Shown here piece after piece: positions 36,242-45,160 of a stretch of DNA of 64,000 nucleotides (position 1 is its first letter; every line of letters begins with the position of its first letter). A program made the translations under genes and the position numbers. The stretch covers positions 24,947-88,946 of the forward strand of contig JACQFP010000050.1 of assembly GCA_016200005.1 (NCBI GenBank). The letters are read 5' to 3'. Origin of the DNA: Verrucomicrobiota bacterium (lineage in GTDB: Bacteria > Verrucomicrobiota > Verrucomicrobiia > Limisphaerales > PALSA-1396). A model generated the notes under the pieces. That model was given only the letters and a program-made list of their open reading frames with translations, had not been told where the DNA came from and did not search any database.

Positions 36242-37240
36242 TTAATGGCTTTCCTCCCGCCAACCCGTCTGGTCAATCCGGCGAAACTCCGCCTGAACGT
36301 CCGTGCCCTCGTAAAACGACAGCCAGCCGCGCAACCGCTTGGTCTCGCCGGGCGCGCAGTCGGGAAATTTCGGGTCGGAATGAAGACACGGACACTTCGC
36401 GTTGGCCCACGGATGATGACAGGGATCCCAGGCGGTAATGATCCAGCGTTTGCCATCGCTTGACCGGCAGGCCACATAAGGATTGGAAAGAACCTTGTTG
36501 TCGTTGGTCTGTTGTTCAAAGCCGCGCGCGCCTTTCAGCATCACGCAATTCTGCACGCGCAAATCGCTCAAGGTTTCCTTCGCGCCGTTCTTCAACCAGA
36601 GTTCCATGCGCACGGCTTCGCGCGTGGGCACGACCTTCGCGCCAAAGACAATTCCGTTCGGCAACTTTCGTTCGATGTCGAATGTCCCATCCGCGCGGCG
36701 ATTCCATTCCAACGGTTCGAGTTTGATGTTTTGTTTCGTCCAGACCGTGGGAACGTGTGTGTGCGCCAGATAAGTCAGCCCGAGATTCGACCAGATGGCT
36801 TCCGGCACATCAACCACCACGTAACTGTTTTCATCCCACGGCGTGAAGACGCTCACCTTGGTTTCACGCTGCGGGTTGACTGCGCCATCGAGAAAGCCGA
36901 TGCGCGGATGGCGCCCGCCGGGATAAGCCAGAACCAGCAACGGCGCATTGGCGGGTCGCTTGGGCCGATGGTCAGGAGTGATATTGAATGTTTTCAGCGC
37001 GGTGGAAATCTCATTGTCCCCGAGTCCGGTTGCAGACTTGATTTCGTCGGTGGTGAAGTGATGATACCAAACCATGTTCTGCAACCAGTAACGCAGCTCG
37101 GCTTCACCGGCAGGCTTTCGATAATTAGCCGCAGCGTCCTCCGCTCCTTGGAGAGGCCCAAGGCAGACCGAGGACGCAATCAGAAAACTAAAGAGGAAAA
37201 AACAACGGCACTTGGATGTACTCCTCAGAGATTTTTGCAA
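36242..37240 (-). CDS. Secreted protein of unknown function
   Basis: I take the TTG at 37240, giving 332 residues with a signal peptide (CRCFFLFSFLIASSVCLG). The frame stays open to an ATG at 37420, but that extra part is encoded by a palindromic repeat. The mature protein has YWLQNMVWYHHFTTDEI, PGGRHPRIGFLDGAVNPQRE and many aromatic and Cys residues near the end (ITAWDPCHHPWANAKCPCLH). I do not recognise the family. It is one of three secreted-type genes on this strand and may act on carbohydrate, as its DUF1080 neighbour might. Confidence 0.65.
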   Translation of the reverse strand: MQKSLRSTSKCRCFFLFSFLIASSVCLGPLQGAEDAAANYRKPAGEAELRYWLQNMVWYHHFTTDEIKSATGLGDNEISTALKTFNITPDHRPKRPANAPLLVLAYPGGRHPRIGFLDGAVNPQRETKVSVFTPWDENSYVVVDVPEAIWSNLGLTYLAHTHVPTVWTKQNIKLEPLEWNRRADGTFDIERKLPNGIVFGAKVVPTREAVRMELWLKNGAKETLSDLRVQNCVMLKGARGFEQQTNDNKVLSNPYVACRSSDGKRWIITAWDPCHHPWANAKCPCLHSDPKFPDCAPGETKRLRGWLSFYEGTDVQAEFRRIDQTGWREESH

Positions 37241-37261
37241 AACCTGGGCTTTGTTTCTTCC

Positions 37262-37366
37262 TCGCCCCGCGACGCAGGAGTGGGGAGAGGACCGAGGAGA
37301 GGGGAAATCCCAACAAAAACGCACCTCCTCTCCCCGGCCCTCTCCTCCATCCGATGGAGGAGAGGG
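37262..37366. repeat. Compound palindromic repeat upstream of the secreted-protein gene
   Basis: The inner 29-bp palindrome (37338-37366) has arms CCCTCTCCTCCATC and GATGGAGGAGAGGG. A second, looser arm (37278-37305, GGGGAGAGGACCGAGGAGAG type) faces it. It belongs to the same GAGAGGG family as 24721-24747 and 44882-44908. Confidence 0.85.
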
Positions 37367-37477
37367 AGAAAAATCATCGTGCCACTCTCTGTTTCGCGCG
37401 TTCTGCAAAAGTCTCTTCATACATTGAGAGGTGACTGATGGTTGATTGCATTCTGGCCGGTTTCGGGCACTGGGGCC

Positions 37478-38254
37478 TTACGGTTTGTCGGCGGGTTTCG
37501 GACCGCCAGCAACATGGCGAATTCGGATCTCGCGCAACGCGGCCGTGGTTTGCCACGAAGCCAGGCCAAAGGGTTTGGAAAGCTCAATCTCGCCGGCGCG
37601 AAGTGAAATCCTGCGTCCTTCAGTGGGCAGGTCCACCAGTTTTTCGTCGTCAATCCACGCTTCGATCTTCGCGGTCGTCACGCGCACACGAATGCGATAC
37701 CAGCGTCCCCGATCGGCTTTGAAGTAATGGGTCGTTTCATTTTCCGATGCGTCCATGCCGTCAATGCTCGACAACCCCACCACCGCCCCACCCCAACCGC
37801 CAACGATGAAACTGCAAAAGGCGTCGCCCACCGGAAACGTCAGCCCGCAGAAAAAGTCTGATCCCTCGGCCCGCATAGCTTCGAGTGAGACCTCGTAATT
37901 GACCTTCGGAAGTTCATTGGTCCAGACGACGCCTGTCAACGCGGCGCCGGTTCCCAGCACGAGAGTGCCCGCCTCGCAGTATGCATCACCGTGTCCGCCG
38001 AAATCTGTAACGCTCCAGCCCGTCAAAGTCTTGCCGTCGAACAGTGACTTCCACCCCTCGCCCACAACCGGCGCGGGCGGTGTGGCTGCCGCCTGCCTGA
38101 TGATTTCGTCGGCGGCAGTTCGCTCGGCGACCATCCGCTTCTGGTAGTCCGATTGGGTTTCGATCATGAGTTTGTCTGCTTTGGAAGCACACCCAACCAG
38201 CAACACGGCGACCAGGGCGGAACCCCACAAGGTCTGAAACGAGTTTTTGATCAT
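37478..38254 (-). CDS. DUF1080-like lipoprotein (3-keto-disaccharide hydrolase fold)
   Basis: The start MIKNSFQTLWGSALVAVLLV leads to a lipobox (LLVGC), so a lipoprotein of 258 residues is expected. The core GWKSLFDGKTLTGWSVTDFG and the following beta-sandwich strands (NYEVSLEAMRAEGSDFFCGL) are typical of DUF1080 domains. In other bacteria these occur in secreted sugar-handling enzymes. It sits between a YVTN-type propeller gene and a secreted unknown, all on the minus strand. Confidence 0.85.
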   Translation of the reverse strand: MIKNSFQTLWGSALVAVLLVGCASKADKLMIETQSDYQKRMVAERTAADEIIRQAAATPPAPVVGEGWKSLFDGKTLTGWSVTDFGGHGDAYCEAGTLVLGTGAALTGVVWTNELPKVNYEVSLEAMRAEGSDFFCGLTFPVGDAFCSFIVGGWGGAVVGLSSIDGMDASENETTHYFKADRGRWYRIRVRVTTAKIEAWIDDEKLVDLPTEGRRISLRAGEIELSKPFGLASWQTTAALREIRIRHVAGGPKPADKP

Positions 38255-38300
38255 TGAGCAACGATCTGGTTGTTTCTCGTAATTCTTCATTTGCGACTGC

Positions 38301-39449
38301 TTATCGGTGTCCCGCTTTGACCGGTTTGCCGTTCAGGAAATCAATCTCGATCAGTTTTTCGCTGGTCGGAATTCGGGCCACAACCTTTTTCGTTTGCGTG
38401 TTGATGACCGCCCCGGCGTCGGGATAGGCATATTTGCCATCCAGACTGAACGAAATCCAGCCGGGCTTGGGTTGCTCGTCCGGGTTGGCGAAGATCGGAA
38501 CGTCGGCAAGGTGTTTGGGCGGCATGACCGTGGCGTCATAAACAAACACGTAGCCGTGGACGCCATCGACGACCCAGATTTCCTTTTGATCAGGCCGCAA
38601 GTTGATGCCATGACTTGGCGTGCTGTGCGGTTTGCGCGCCGTGGGATTCTTGATTTGCGGTATTCGATCCGATGGCGTTTGCGCCTCAACTCGATGAATC
38701 ACCTTGCCGCTTTTGATATCGCCCACTTCAAACCCCAGCAATCCATCCACGTTGGCAAAGAGGTATTTCTCATCATCGGTTACGGTAAACGGACGGACGC
38801 CCCGGCTGAACGGACCGACCTTGCGGACGATCTTGTGGGTGGCGGTGTCCGCAATGAAAACGTAGGGCATCGTCAAGACTTCCAGATACATTCTTGTCCC
38901 GGCAGGGTTGCACCAGGTGTTGTGCGGACCGAAGTCGCCAATGGGATTCTCGTCGTATTGTTTGCCGCGACCGGTTTCAATTCTCGCCCACACCTCGCCA
39001 TCGGCGGCGTTGAGCACCCACCAGTTCCCATCGTAACGGCACGGCAGATAAATGGTTTTCCCATCCGGCGTGATGGCCATGCTATCGACATATTTCCCGT
39101 AAGTTCGCCGCCACGAAATCGAGTCGCCCGCAATCTCCAGGCAGATCAGTTCGTCCCGTTTGTTGGAGGTGATGTAAAGTTTGCCAAGCGATGGGCTGGC
39201 GCAAATACCTTTGTACTCGCCGGAGTCCGGCAGCTCGATCTTTCTGATGAACTTGTGCCCCTGGTTGATGTCGTAAACACTCAACCCCGATTTGTCCGCC
39301 ACGTATAATCGTCGTTCCAGCGGGGCGGCAGGCGCTTCCGGTTTCACCACCGCGCACCGCGCGGCATCAAGCTGCAGACCAAGCCAGACACAGACAGCGA
39401 AGGTCAGCGGCTTCGAACGGCAACGCGATTCTCGGACAGAATTCATCAT
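38301..39449 (-). CDS. Secreted YVTN-type beta-propeller protein
   Basis: The 382-residue protein has a signal peptide (FAVCVWLGLQLDAARCA) and repeated propeller blades: RLYVADKSGLSVYDINQG, KLYITSNKRDELICLEI, MAITPDGKTIYLPCRYDG, MYLEVLTMPYVFIADTA and IWVVDGVHGYVFVYDAT. Such proteins may be quinoprotein-like or binding scaffolds. No catalytic residues can be named. It is divergent from the DUF167 gene, 66 bases away. Confidence 0.85.
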   Translation of the reverse strand: MMNSVRESRCRSKPLTFAVCVWLGLQLDAARCAVVKPEAPAAPLERRLYVADKSGLSVYDINQGHKFIRKIELPDSGEYKGICASPSLGKLYITSNKRDELICLEIAGDSISWRRTYGKYVDSMAITPDGKTIYLPCRYDGNWWVLNAADGEVWARIETGRGKQYDENPIGDFGPHNTWCNPAGTRMYLEVLTMPYVFIADTATHKIVRKVGPFSRGVRPFTVTDDEKYLFANVDGLLGFEVGDIKSGKVIHRVEAQTPSDRIPQIKNPTARKPHSTPSHGINLRPDQKEIWVVDGVHGYVFVYDATVMPPKHLADVPIFANPDEQPKPGWISFSLDGKYAYPDAGAVINTQTKKVVARIPTSEKLIEIDFLNGKPVKAGHR

Positions 39450-39515
39450 CGTGTTTCAAGGGAATTCTATTAGAGTCGCGAGGAAAACGCACCATCTTAA
39501 TTCAAACTGAATCTT

Positions 39516-39824
39516 ATGACTGATGGGATCCCCGGCTTCTTGCGCGTCCAGTCCGACGGCCTTCTGCTGTCCGTGAAATTGCAACCGCGCGCTTCGGCCA
39601 ACCAGATCGGCGAACCGTTGGGAAATGAATTGCGCATCAAGGTCACGGCGCCGCCGGTCGATGCGGCGGCGAACGAGGCGTTGCTGCGTCTCCTGGCGGA
39701 AACCCTGGATCGCCCGCGCAATTGCATCGAATTGGTGCGCGGTCACACCTCCCGTCACAAAGTCCTCAAGCTGCATGGCATTTCGGTTGCGACGGCGGTC
39801 GCAAAATTAACCGCGGCTCAATGA
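39516..39824 (+). CDS. DUF167 (YggU-like) family protein
   Basis: The 102-residue protein contains VKLQPRASANQIGEPLGNEL, TAPPVDAAANEALLRLLAE and VRGHTSRHKVLKL, the conserved DUF167/YggU pattern. The family is small, widespread and of unknown role. Start and length are standard. Confidence 0.9.
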   Translation: MTDGIPGFLRVQSDGLLLSVKLQPRASANQIGEPLGNELRIKVTAPPVDAAANEALLRLLAETLDRPRNCIELVRGHTSRHKVLKLHGISVATAVAKLTAAQ

Positions 39825-39896
39825 GCAGCCGGAGCGGTCGATAAGGGGGACGTAAGATGTTTTGACCGCGCGGCTGAACTCATCTTAGCCTCAGAC

Positions 39897-40718
39897 ATGG
39901 CCTCATCACAGAATGACAAACCGTTTTCCCTGGCACGGGTGTTGCGCGTGCCGCTGTTGGTTTTGTTCCTCCTGCTGTGGCTGGGCGTCGTCCTATTGAT
40001 GTTTTTGCTGCACCTCCCCCTGCCCGACGATTGGCAATGGGTGACGGCCCTCTTCCTCGCGTCGGCCACCGCGACAACTCTGGTTGCCATGACGCGGCGT
40101 TTGCCCGCCCAAAACGTGGCGGTGGCGGCGGGGTTGATCGCATTTGTTTCCGGCGTCGTTCAGGCCGTCGGTGCGGCCACAGGCATTCCCTTTGGTGCTT
40201 ACGTTTACACCGACAATGTTGGCCCACGACTCTTCGACACGCTCCCGCTGCTGATGCCGCTGGTGTGGATCGTGGCGATCATCAATTCGCGCGGCGTCGC
40301 CCGATTGATGCTGCGACCCTGGCGCAAAACCAAACTCTACGGCTTTCGCGTCATCGGGCTGACGTGCCTGCTGGTAACGCTGCTGGATTTCGGATTGGAA
40401 CCGTTCGCCACCAAAGTGAATCGATTTTGGATCTGGCAGACCCCGGCGACGGTTCTTGCCTGGCACACGGCACCGTGGATCAACTTTTTCGGCTGGGCCA
40501 TGACTACGTTGTTGATTCTGGTGGTTGCCACCCCATGGTTCATCGTCAAGCGATCCGCCGGTCAACCACCCGACTATCATCCGCTCATCGTGTGGTTGTC
40601 GCTGATCTTGCTGTTCGCGGCCGGCACCGCCGGACACCAGCTTTGGTGGGCTGCCGGTTCCAGTGTGCTGGCGGGTGTTCTCGTAACGATCTTCGCCCTG
40701 CGTGGCGCCCGCTGGTGA
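39897..40718 (+). CDS. CruF-like carotenoid biosynthesis membrane protein (DUF422)
   Basis: The 273-residue protein has about eight hydrophobic segments and the DUF422 signature GIPFGAYVYTDNVGPRLF followed by PLLMPLVWIVAI. Later blocks are LLDFGLEPFATKVNRFW and APWINFFGWAMTT. DUF422 proteins include the carotenoid 1,2-hydratase CruF. No other carotenoid gene is in the window, so the substrate is unproven. Confidence 0.85.
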   Translation: MASSQNDKPFSLARVLRVPLLVLFLLLWLGVVLLMFLLHLPLPDDWQWVTALFLASATATTLVAMTRRLPAQNVAVAAGLIAFVSGVVQAVGAATGIPFGAYVYTDNVGPRLFDTLPLLMPLVWIVAIINSRGVARLMLRPWRKTKLYGFRVIGLTCLLVTLLDFGLEPFATKVNRFWIWQTPATVLAWHTAPWINFFGWAMTTLLILVVATPWFIVKRSAGQPPDYHPLIVWLSLILLFAAGTAGHQLWWAAGSSVLAGVLVTIFALRGARW

Positions 40719-40828
40719 ATCATTGTAGCACATGCGGCTCACCTTTTGCCGGCGGCACGCGCTCCAGGGCGCGATCTCCGGTTCGACAAGCTGCCGCCGC
40801 GCGCCCAAATTGTGTCCCTGATTGCCCC

Positions 40829-41401
40829 GACAACATTACAATCAAGATCTGGACCGAAGCGGAGTTGCAGGCCCTCCCCGAAGACGATTACCTCCACGAA
40901 GTGGTCAACGGCGAACGGGTTAGGAGCCCGACAAATAATTGTTTTGCACGGTCGAATTTGCGCCTGTCTGCGGGTCGCCATTGAAAACTTCAACGGCAGT
41001 CACCAACTCGGTGTTGTTCTCGACTCCAGCATGGGCTTCTGGATGTTCAATCGCAACTGCCGCGCGCCGGACATCTCCTTCGTTCCAAAGGCGCGGCTTA
41101 GGTCCCTCAATTTCAAACCGTCCGCGCAAACTTGCTTCCCGGGGGCACCAGACTTGGCTGTCGCAGTGCTGTCGCCGAAAAACACCCGCGCAAAGAGATT
41201 GACGCGCGGTTGAAAGACTTCTTTGCCAGCGGCACGCAAGTCGCCTGGATCATCCACCCCGTTCAGCAATGCGCGGAGATCTGCCACGCCGTGAACAAAC
41301 GGGAATTACTCGCTCCCGGAGCGTTTCTTGATGGCGAAAATCTGTTGTCCGGCTTCCGTTACGCCATCGCCGACCTTTTCAAGGAGTGGGACTGGGCGTA
41401 A
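40829..41401 (+). pseudogene. Uma2-family endonuclease-like gene broken by frameshifts
   Basis: Three frames carry consecutive pieces of one Uma2 (DUF820) protein. The first is IWTEAELQALPEDDYLHEVV (from 40829, no start codon). The middle is GFWMFNRNCRAPDISFVPKA to VLSPKNTRAK (about 41020-41195). The last is KEIDARLKDFFASGTQVAWI to the stop at 41401. At least two frameshifts separate them. Intact members have a PD-(D/E)XK-like fold and are found in large numbers in some genomes. This copy is almost certainly non-functional. Confidence 0.8.
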
Positions 41402-41667
41402 GCAAGATTGCGGAATTGGAGATCCTGATTTGAGGCGCACCCGCGGGCTGTGCGTTGCGGGTGAAGCGAGATCGGGCTTGGCCGCGGAGCAGAGATTCCA
41501 CAGTGAGCCAACCGGCGGTGACGATATCCCGGTGATGTCCTGCCATCATGGTTGCGAAGCTCTGTCCAAAGTCTGGGATCCGCAAATGGAAAATGTTTGC
41601 CCGATTTCTGCCGCTGTTGCACGCTGTTGGAAACCTTCTGTCGCACTCAAGCGTCTAAGAAAACCGT

Positions 41668-43152
41668 ATGTTGAAACCATTGCCTGTTAAGAAATGGAAT
41701 TTCACAACTGCGGCGCATCTACTGAACCGCGCCGGCTTCGGCGGCCCGCCGGCTGAAATCGATAAACTGGTGGACCTTGGGCTCGACAAGGCGGTTACTC
41801 AACTGGTCGATTACGAAAACATTCCTGATCCCACGCCCAATCCGGATTGGGCCAAGCCCGACCCCAACCGCGCCCAAAAGTTCAAGGAACTCCGGGAGAG
41901 CACGCCGGAGCAGCGGAAGAAATTGCAGCAGGCCGAAAGGCAGATGCAACAGCAACAAATTACTGAGTTGCGTGGCTGGTGGTTGCAGCGGATGGCCAAA
42001 GGGCCGCGTCCGCTGCAGGAGAAGATGACACTTTTTTGGCACGGCCATTTCGCCACCAGCGTTGAAAAGGTGAGAGACGCCTACCTTATGTGGCGGCAGA
42101 ACGAACTTTTCCGTCGTCTGGTCACTGGCGATTGGTTGGATATGTTGGTCCGGGTCGCGCAAGACCCGGCCATGTTGATCTGGCTGGATCAGGCTCAGAG
42201 CAGGAAGGAGCATCCCAACGAGAATTTCGCCCGCGAAGTCATGGAGTTGTTCGCGCTTGGAGAGGGGCATTACTCGGAGAAGGACATCTCGGAAGCCGCG
42301 CGTGCCCTGACGGGTTGGAGCTACGACCGCATCAAGCAAAGATTTGTTGAACGCCCGAACGTGCATGATGACGGTGAAAAGACAGTGCTGGGGCGCACCG
42401 GCAATCTCGACGGCAAAGAATTTCTGGAGCAAGTCGTAGCACAACCACAGTCCGCCCGCTTCATTACCGCAAAGATTTGGAACTTCTTTGCCGGACAACC
42501 TGCATCGGACGAATTGGTCACGGCCATGGCCGATGTGTTTCGCAAGGCGAATAATAATTTCAAACCGCTTCTCCATGCCCTGTTTCGCAGCGAAGAGTTT
42601 TACTCGGACAACATCATCCGCAATCAGGTGAAGAGTCCGGTGCAATGGTTGGTGGGCAGCGTGCGCGTGTTGGAGCGTGAATTGCCGCCGCCCGTGGTTT
42701 GCTTTAGTCTTACGCGAAATCTGGGCCAGGATTTGTTTGCGCCTCCGAACGTCAAAGGCTGGGACGGCGGTCTGAGTTGGATCACGACCAACAACCTGCT
42801 CGCCCGCTACAACGAATCCGCCATGCTTGTTCTGGGTGACAAGTCCATGCTGGCCGGATTGAGTTTCGGAAAAGCGAAGGCGCCGATGAAAAGGCAACAA
42901 CAGATGCAGAGGCGCTTGGAGAATCTGCCTTTGGTGACCGTTTCACCCGAAAAAATCCTGACGGCGGAAGAACGGAAGAACAAGGACGCGTTGATCGCCG
43001 CTTTGGAAAAGCGTTTGCTCCAAGGGAAACTGAAGGAAAAACAGGAAAAAGTCCTTCACGAATTTCTGGATTCGCAAGGCGCGCTGGATGACCAGGTGGT
43101 TTTGGAAGCGGTCCGGCTGATTATGAGCACGCCCGAATATCAACTGACCTGA
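41668..43152 (+). CDS. DUF1800 family protein
   Basis: The 494-residue protein has the DUF1800 blocks AAHLLNRAGFGGPPAEIDKL, KMTLFWHGHFATSVEKV, NENFAREVMELFALGEGHYS and PNVKGWDGGLSWITTNN. DUF1800 genes are nearly always followed by a DUF1501 gene, as here (13 bases apart). They are thought to be exported and to act together; the activity is unknown. The 266 bases upstream hold no gene that I can see. Confidence 0.95.
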   Translation: MLKPLPVKKWNFTTAAHLLNRAGFGGPPAEIDKLVDLGLDKAVTQLVDYENIPDPTPNPDWAKPDPNRAQKFKELRESTPEQRKKLQQAERQMQQQQITELRGWWLQRMAKGPRPLQEKMTLFWHGHFATSVEKVRDAYLMWRQNELFRRLVTGDWLDMLVRVAQDPAMLIWLDQAQSRKEHPNENFAREVMELFALGEGHYSEKDISEAARALTGWSYDRIKQRFVERPNVHDDGEKTVLGRTGNLDGKEFLEQVVAQPQSARFITAKIWNFFAGQPASDELVTAMADVFRKANNNFKPLLHALFRSEEFYSDNIIRNQVKSPVQWLVGSVRVLERELPPPVVCFSLTRNLGQDLFAPPNVKGWDGGLSWITTNNLLARYNESAMLVLGDKSMLAGLSFGKAKAPMKRQQQMQRRLENLPLVTVSPEKILTAEERKNKDALIAALEKRLLQGKLKEKQEKVLHEFLDSQGALDDQVVLEAVRLIMSTPEYQLT

Positions 43153-43165
43153 ACTCTGCAACTTT

Positions 43166-44488
43166 ATGAAAACGGAACTCACACTTAAAACGCGACGGGA
43201 ATTTCTGCGCACGACGCTGTTGGGCGGCGCGGTTTCGTGGACGGCGCCCTCGTTTTTGGCCAACACATTTGCGGCGTTGCAAGCCGACGCCGCGGATTCC
43301 GCCACGCAAATCACCACGGGCCACGATTCCACAATTCTGGTTGTTCTCCAGATGGCCGGCGGCAATGACGGACTGAACACCGTCGTGCCGTACGCCAATG
43401 ATTTTTATCAGGACGCGCGCCCCAAAATTCGTTTGTCCGGCAACGATGTGTTGAAGATCAACGATCAGGTCGGGCTGCATCCAAACCTCGACAGTTTCAA
43501 GGAACTCTACGACAACGGAAATCTCTCGATCGTTCAGGGCGTCGGCTATCCGAATCCGAATCGCTCCCATTTCCGCTCGACAGAAATCTGGCAGACGGCG
43601 ACCGACTCCAACCGGTATGGCAAATACGGCTGGATCGGCAGTTATTTCGACCACACCTGTTCCGGTTGTGATCCAACCGTCGGCGTGAACATCGGCCGCC
43701 AGATGCCGCAGGCCTTTGCCGCCAAGAAGCCCAAAGGTGTCAGCTTGGACAATCCGCAAAACTATCGCTTCATGAGCCCCGAAGGCACCGAGCAATCGTT
43801 CCGGAAAATGAACCAACCTGACGAGAACATGACTGACACTTCCGCGGATGATAACTCCGGCGGCACGATTGGCGCCATTTCCGGTCACGCACATCACAGC
43901 GGATCGGCGCTCGACTTTCTGGAACGTACGGCGCTCGATGCCCAGGTCAGCTCTGACAAAATCCGCGCCCTCAGCAACAAAGTCGAAAACAAGGCCGTCT
44001 ATCCGGGTTCCCAACTGGCCAATGCGCTCAAACTTGTGGCGCGCCTGATTGGTGGCGGTCTGCCGGCGCGCATTTTTTACGTTTCACAGGGCGGTTACGA
44101 CACGCACACCAATCAGGTGCCGACGCAGGACCGTTTGCTGAAAGACTTGGGCGATTCAGTGCAGGCGTTCGTTGAAGACATGAGCGCGCAAGGGAATATG
44201 CAACGTGTGTTGGTGATGACCTTCAGCGAATTTGGCCGCCGCGTGGCGGAAAATGCCAATGGTGGCACGGATCACGGTGCCGCCGCGCCGATGTTCGTCA
44301 TTGGCGAAAAGGTCAAAGCCGGACTGTTGGGCAAATATCCGAGTCTCGCGCCCGACGACCTGGTGAATGGTGATTTGAAATACACCGTCGATTTCCGCTC
44401 CGTCTATGCCGGGGTTCTTGAAGGCTGGTTGAAAACCCCCAGCGCTCCGATTCTGGGCAAAAAGTTTGAACCGTTAATTTGCACATAG
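43166..44488 (+). CDS. DUF1501 family Tat-exported protein
   Basis: The 440-residue protein has a twin-arginine signal (KTRREFLRTTLLGGAVSW) and DUF1501 motifs: LVVLQMAGGNDGLNTVVPYA, VGYPNPNRSHFRSTEIWQTA, YVSQGGYDTHTNQ and FSEFGRRVAENANGGTDHGA. The fold is alkaline-phosphatase-like (sulfatase superfamily), with probable metal ligands in those blocks. It pairs with the DUF1800 gene just upstream. Confidence 0.95.
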   Translation: MKTELTLKTRREFLRTTLLGGAVSWTAPSFLANTFAALQADAADSATQITTGHDSTILVVLQMAGGNDGLNTVVPYANDFYQDARPKIRLSGNDVLKINDQVGLHPNLDSFKELYDNGNLSIVQGVGYPNPNRSHFRSTEIWQTATDSNRYGKYGWIGSYFDHTCSGCDPTVGVNIGRQMPQAFAAKKPKGVSLDNPQNYRFMSPEGTEQSFRKMNQPDENMTDTSADDNSGGTIGAISGHAHHSGSALDFLERTALDAQVSSDKIRALSNKVENKAVYPGSQLANALKLVARLIGGGLPARIFYVSQGGYDTHTNQVPTQDRLLKDLGDSVQAFVEDMSAQGNMQRVLVMTFSEFGRRVAENANGGTDHGAAAPMFVIGEKVKAGLLGKYPSLAPDDLVNGDLKYTVDFRSVYAGVLEGWLKTPSAPILGKKFEPLICT

Positions 44489-44582
44489 ACACATCGGGGA
44501 CAGACAAGCCTCAGCATTTTTGCGTGCGAAAGATGCCTCCGGCCCCGCGCACAAAAACATGGCGCGGCAAAGCCACAACCAA

Positions 44583-44661
44583 AACATCCAACATCCAACA
44601 TCGAACGCCCAAGGACTGGCGCACCTGCGGGTTCGGCGTTGGATGTTGGATGTTGGATGTT
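44583..44661. repeat. GTTGGAT hairpin repeat
   Basis: Left arm 44583-44609 (AACATCC units) and right arm 44635-44661 (GGATGTT units) pair at 26 of 27 positions around a 25-base loop. This is the complete form of the fragment seen inside DUF58. Confidence 0.9.
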
Positions 44662-44793
44662 CCCTTTCGGAAAAATCTTCGTCGGAAGCGACGATGTTGG
44701 GAGATAGCACTGCGACGTCTGAGCACTTCATCTCGTTTCTTTTGATTGGCTCTCATGGGACAAAAATGAACAAATAAACCGTTCCGGTGCTAT

Positions 44794-44806
44794 GGGGTAT
44801 TTCCCC
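44794..44806 (+). promoter_or_regulatory. Orphan GGGGT palindrome site (GGGGTATTTCCCC)
   Basis: GGGGTATTTCCCC resembles the operator-like palindromes found upstream of stress genes at 47848, 49455, 50184, 53993, 59346 and 63701. About 17 bases downstream is GTCCCGATACGG, faintly like the GCCCATCGCGTA block of three other sites. No obvious gene follows on the plus strand, so it may be a decayed site or serve a small RNA. Confidence 0.45.
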
Positions 44807-44881
44807 GATGCGACTTTCAAGCGGTCCCGATACGGCGGATGGGAATAAGGTGTGCGGAATTGAACACGCCCCTCACCCCGG

Positions 44882-44908
44882 CCCTCTCCCCGTCCGACGG
44901 GGAGAGGG
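44882..44908. repeat. GAGAGGG-family palindrome
   Basis: A 27-bp palindrome, perfect except at its centre: CCCTCTCCCCGTC facing GACGGGGAGAGGG. It is nearly identical to 24721-24747. Confidence 0.9.
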
Positions 44909-44984
44909 TGAAACTGCGGCGACGTTGCGGCAAATCACCGAACGGTGCGTGTCGGCTATACACGCGGCGTAACATGGTGACCGA

Positions 44985-45123
44985 GAAATCCGAAGGCCGA
45001 AATCCGAAGTCCGAAAGAAACCCGAAGCCCGAAGCCCGAAGCCAATAGCGCGGCTTGTCGTTTGGATTTCGGATTTCGGTATTCGGATTTCTTTCGGATT
45101 TCGGCCCTCGGATTTCGGATTTT
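44985..45123. repeat. Long ATCCGAA hairpin repeat
   Basis: The left arm (44985-45044) has tandem ATCCGAA/CCCGAAG units and the right arm (45061-45123) tandem TTCGGAT units. Pairing is imperfect over about 60 bp. It lies 37 bases from the stop of the response-regulator gene (45161). Confidence 0.85.
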
Positions 45124-45160
45124 CCGTCGGGAGATGTGTCTAAACTTCGTTGTCGTCGTA

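Larger units (their letters stand above)
44489..45160. other. 672-base gap holding three repeats and one orphan GGGGT palindrome
   Basis: No convincing gene is present. Short frames here translate the repeats (PHPGPLPVRRGEGE type). The gap contains a GTTGGAT hairpin, a GGGGT palindrome at 44794, a GAGAGGG palindrome and an ATCCGAA hairpin. It marks the boundary between the repeat-rich left part and the stress region. Confidence 0.8.

Noticed and set aside
41719..42900. 393-codon minus-strand frame opposite DUF1800
   Set aside because: It is antisense to an intact DUF1800 gene and lacks any domain signal.
44583..45123. Clustered repeats read as a possible CRISPR array
   Set aside because: Units are 7 bp or single palindromes, without equal-length unique spacers; no cas genes are present.
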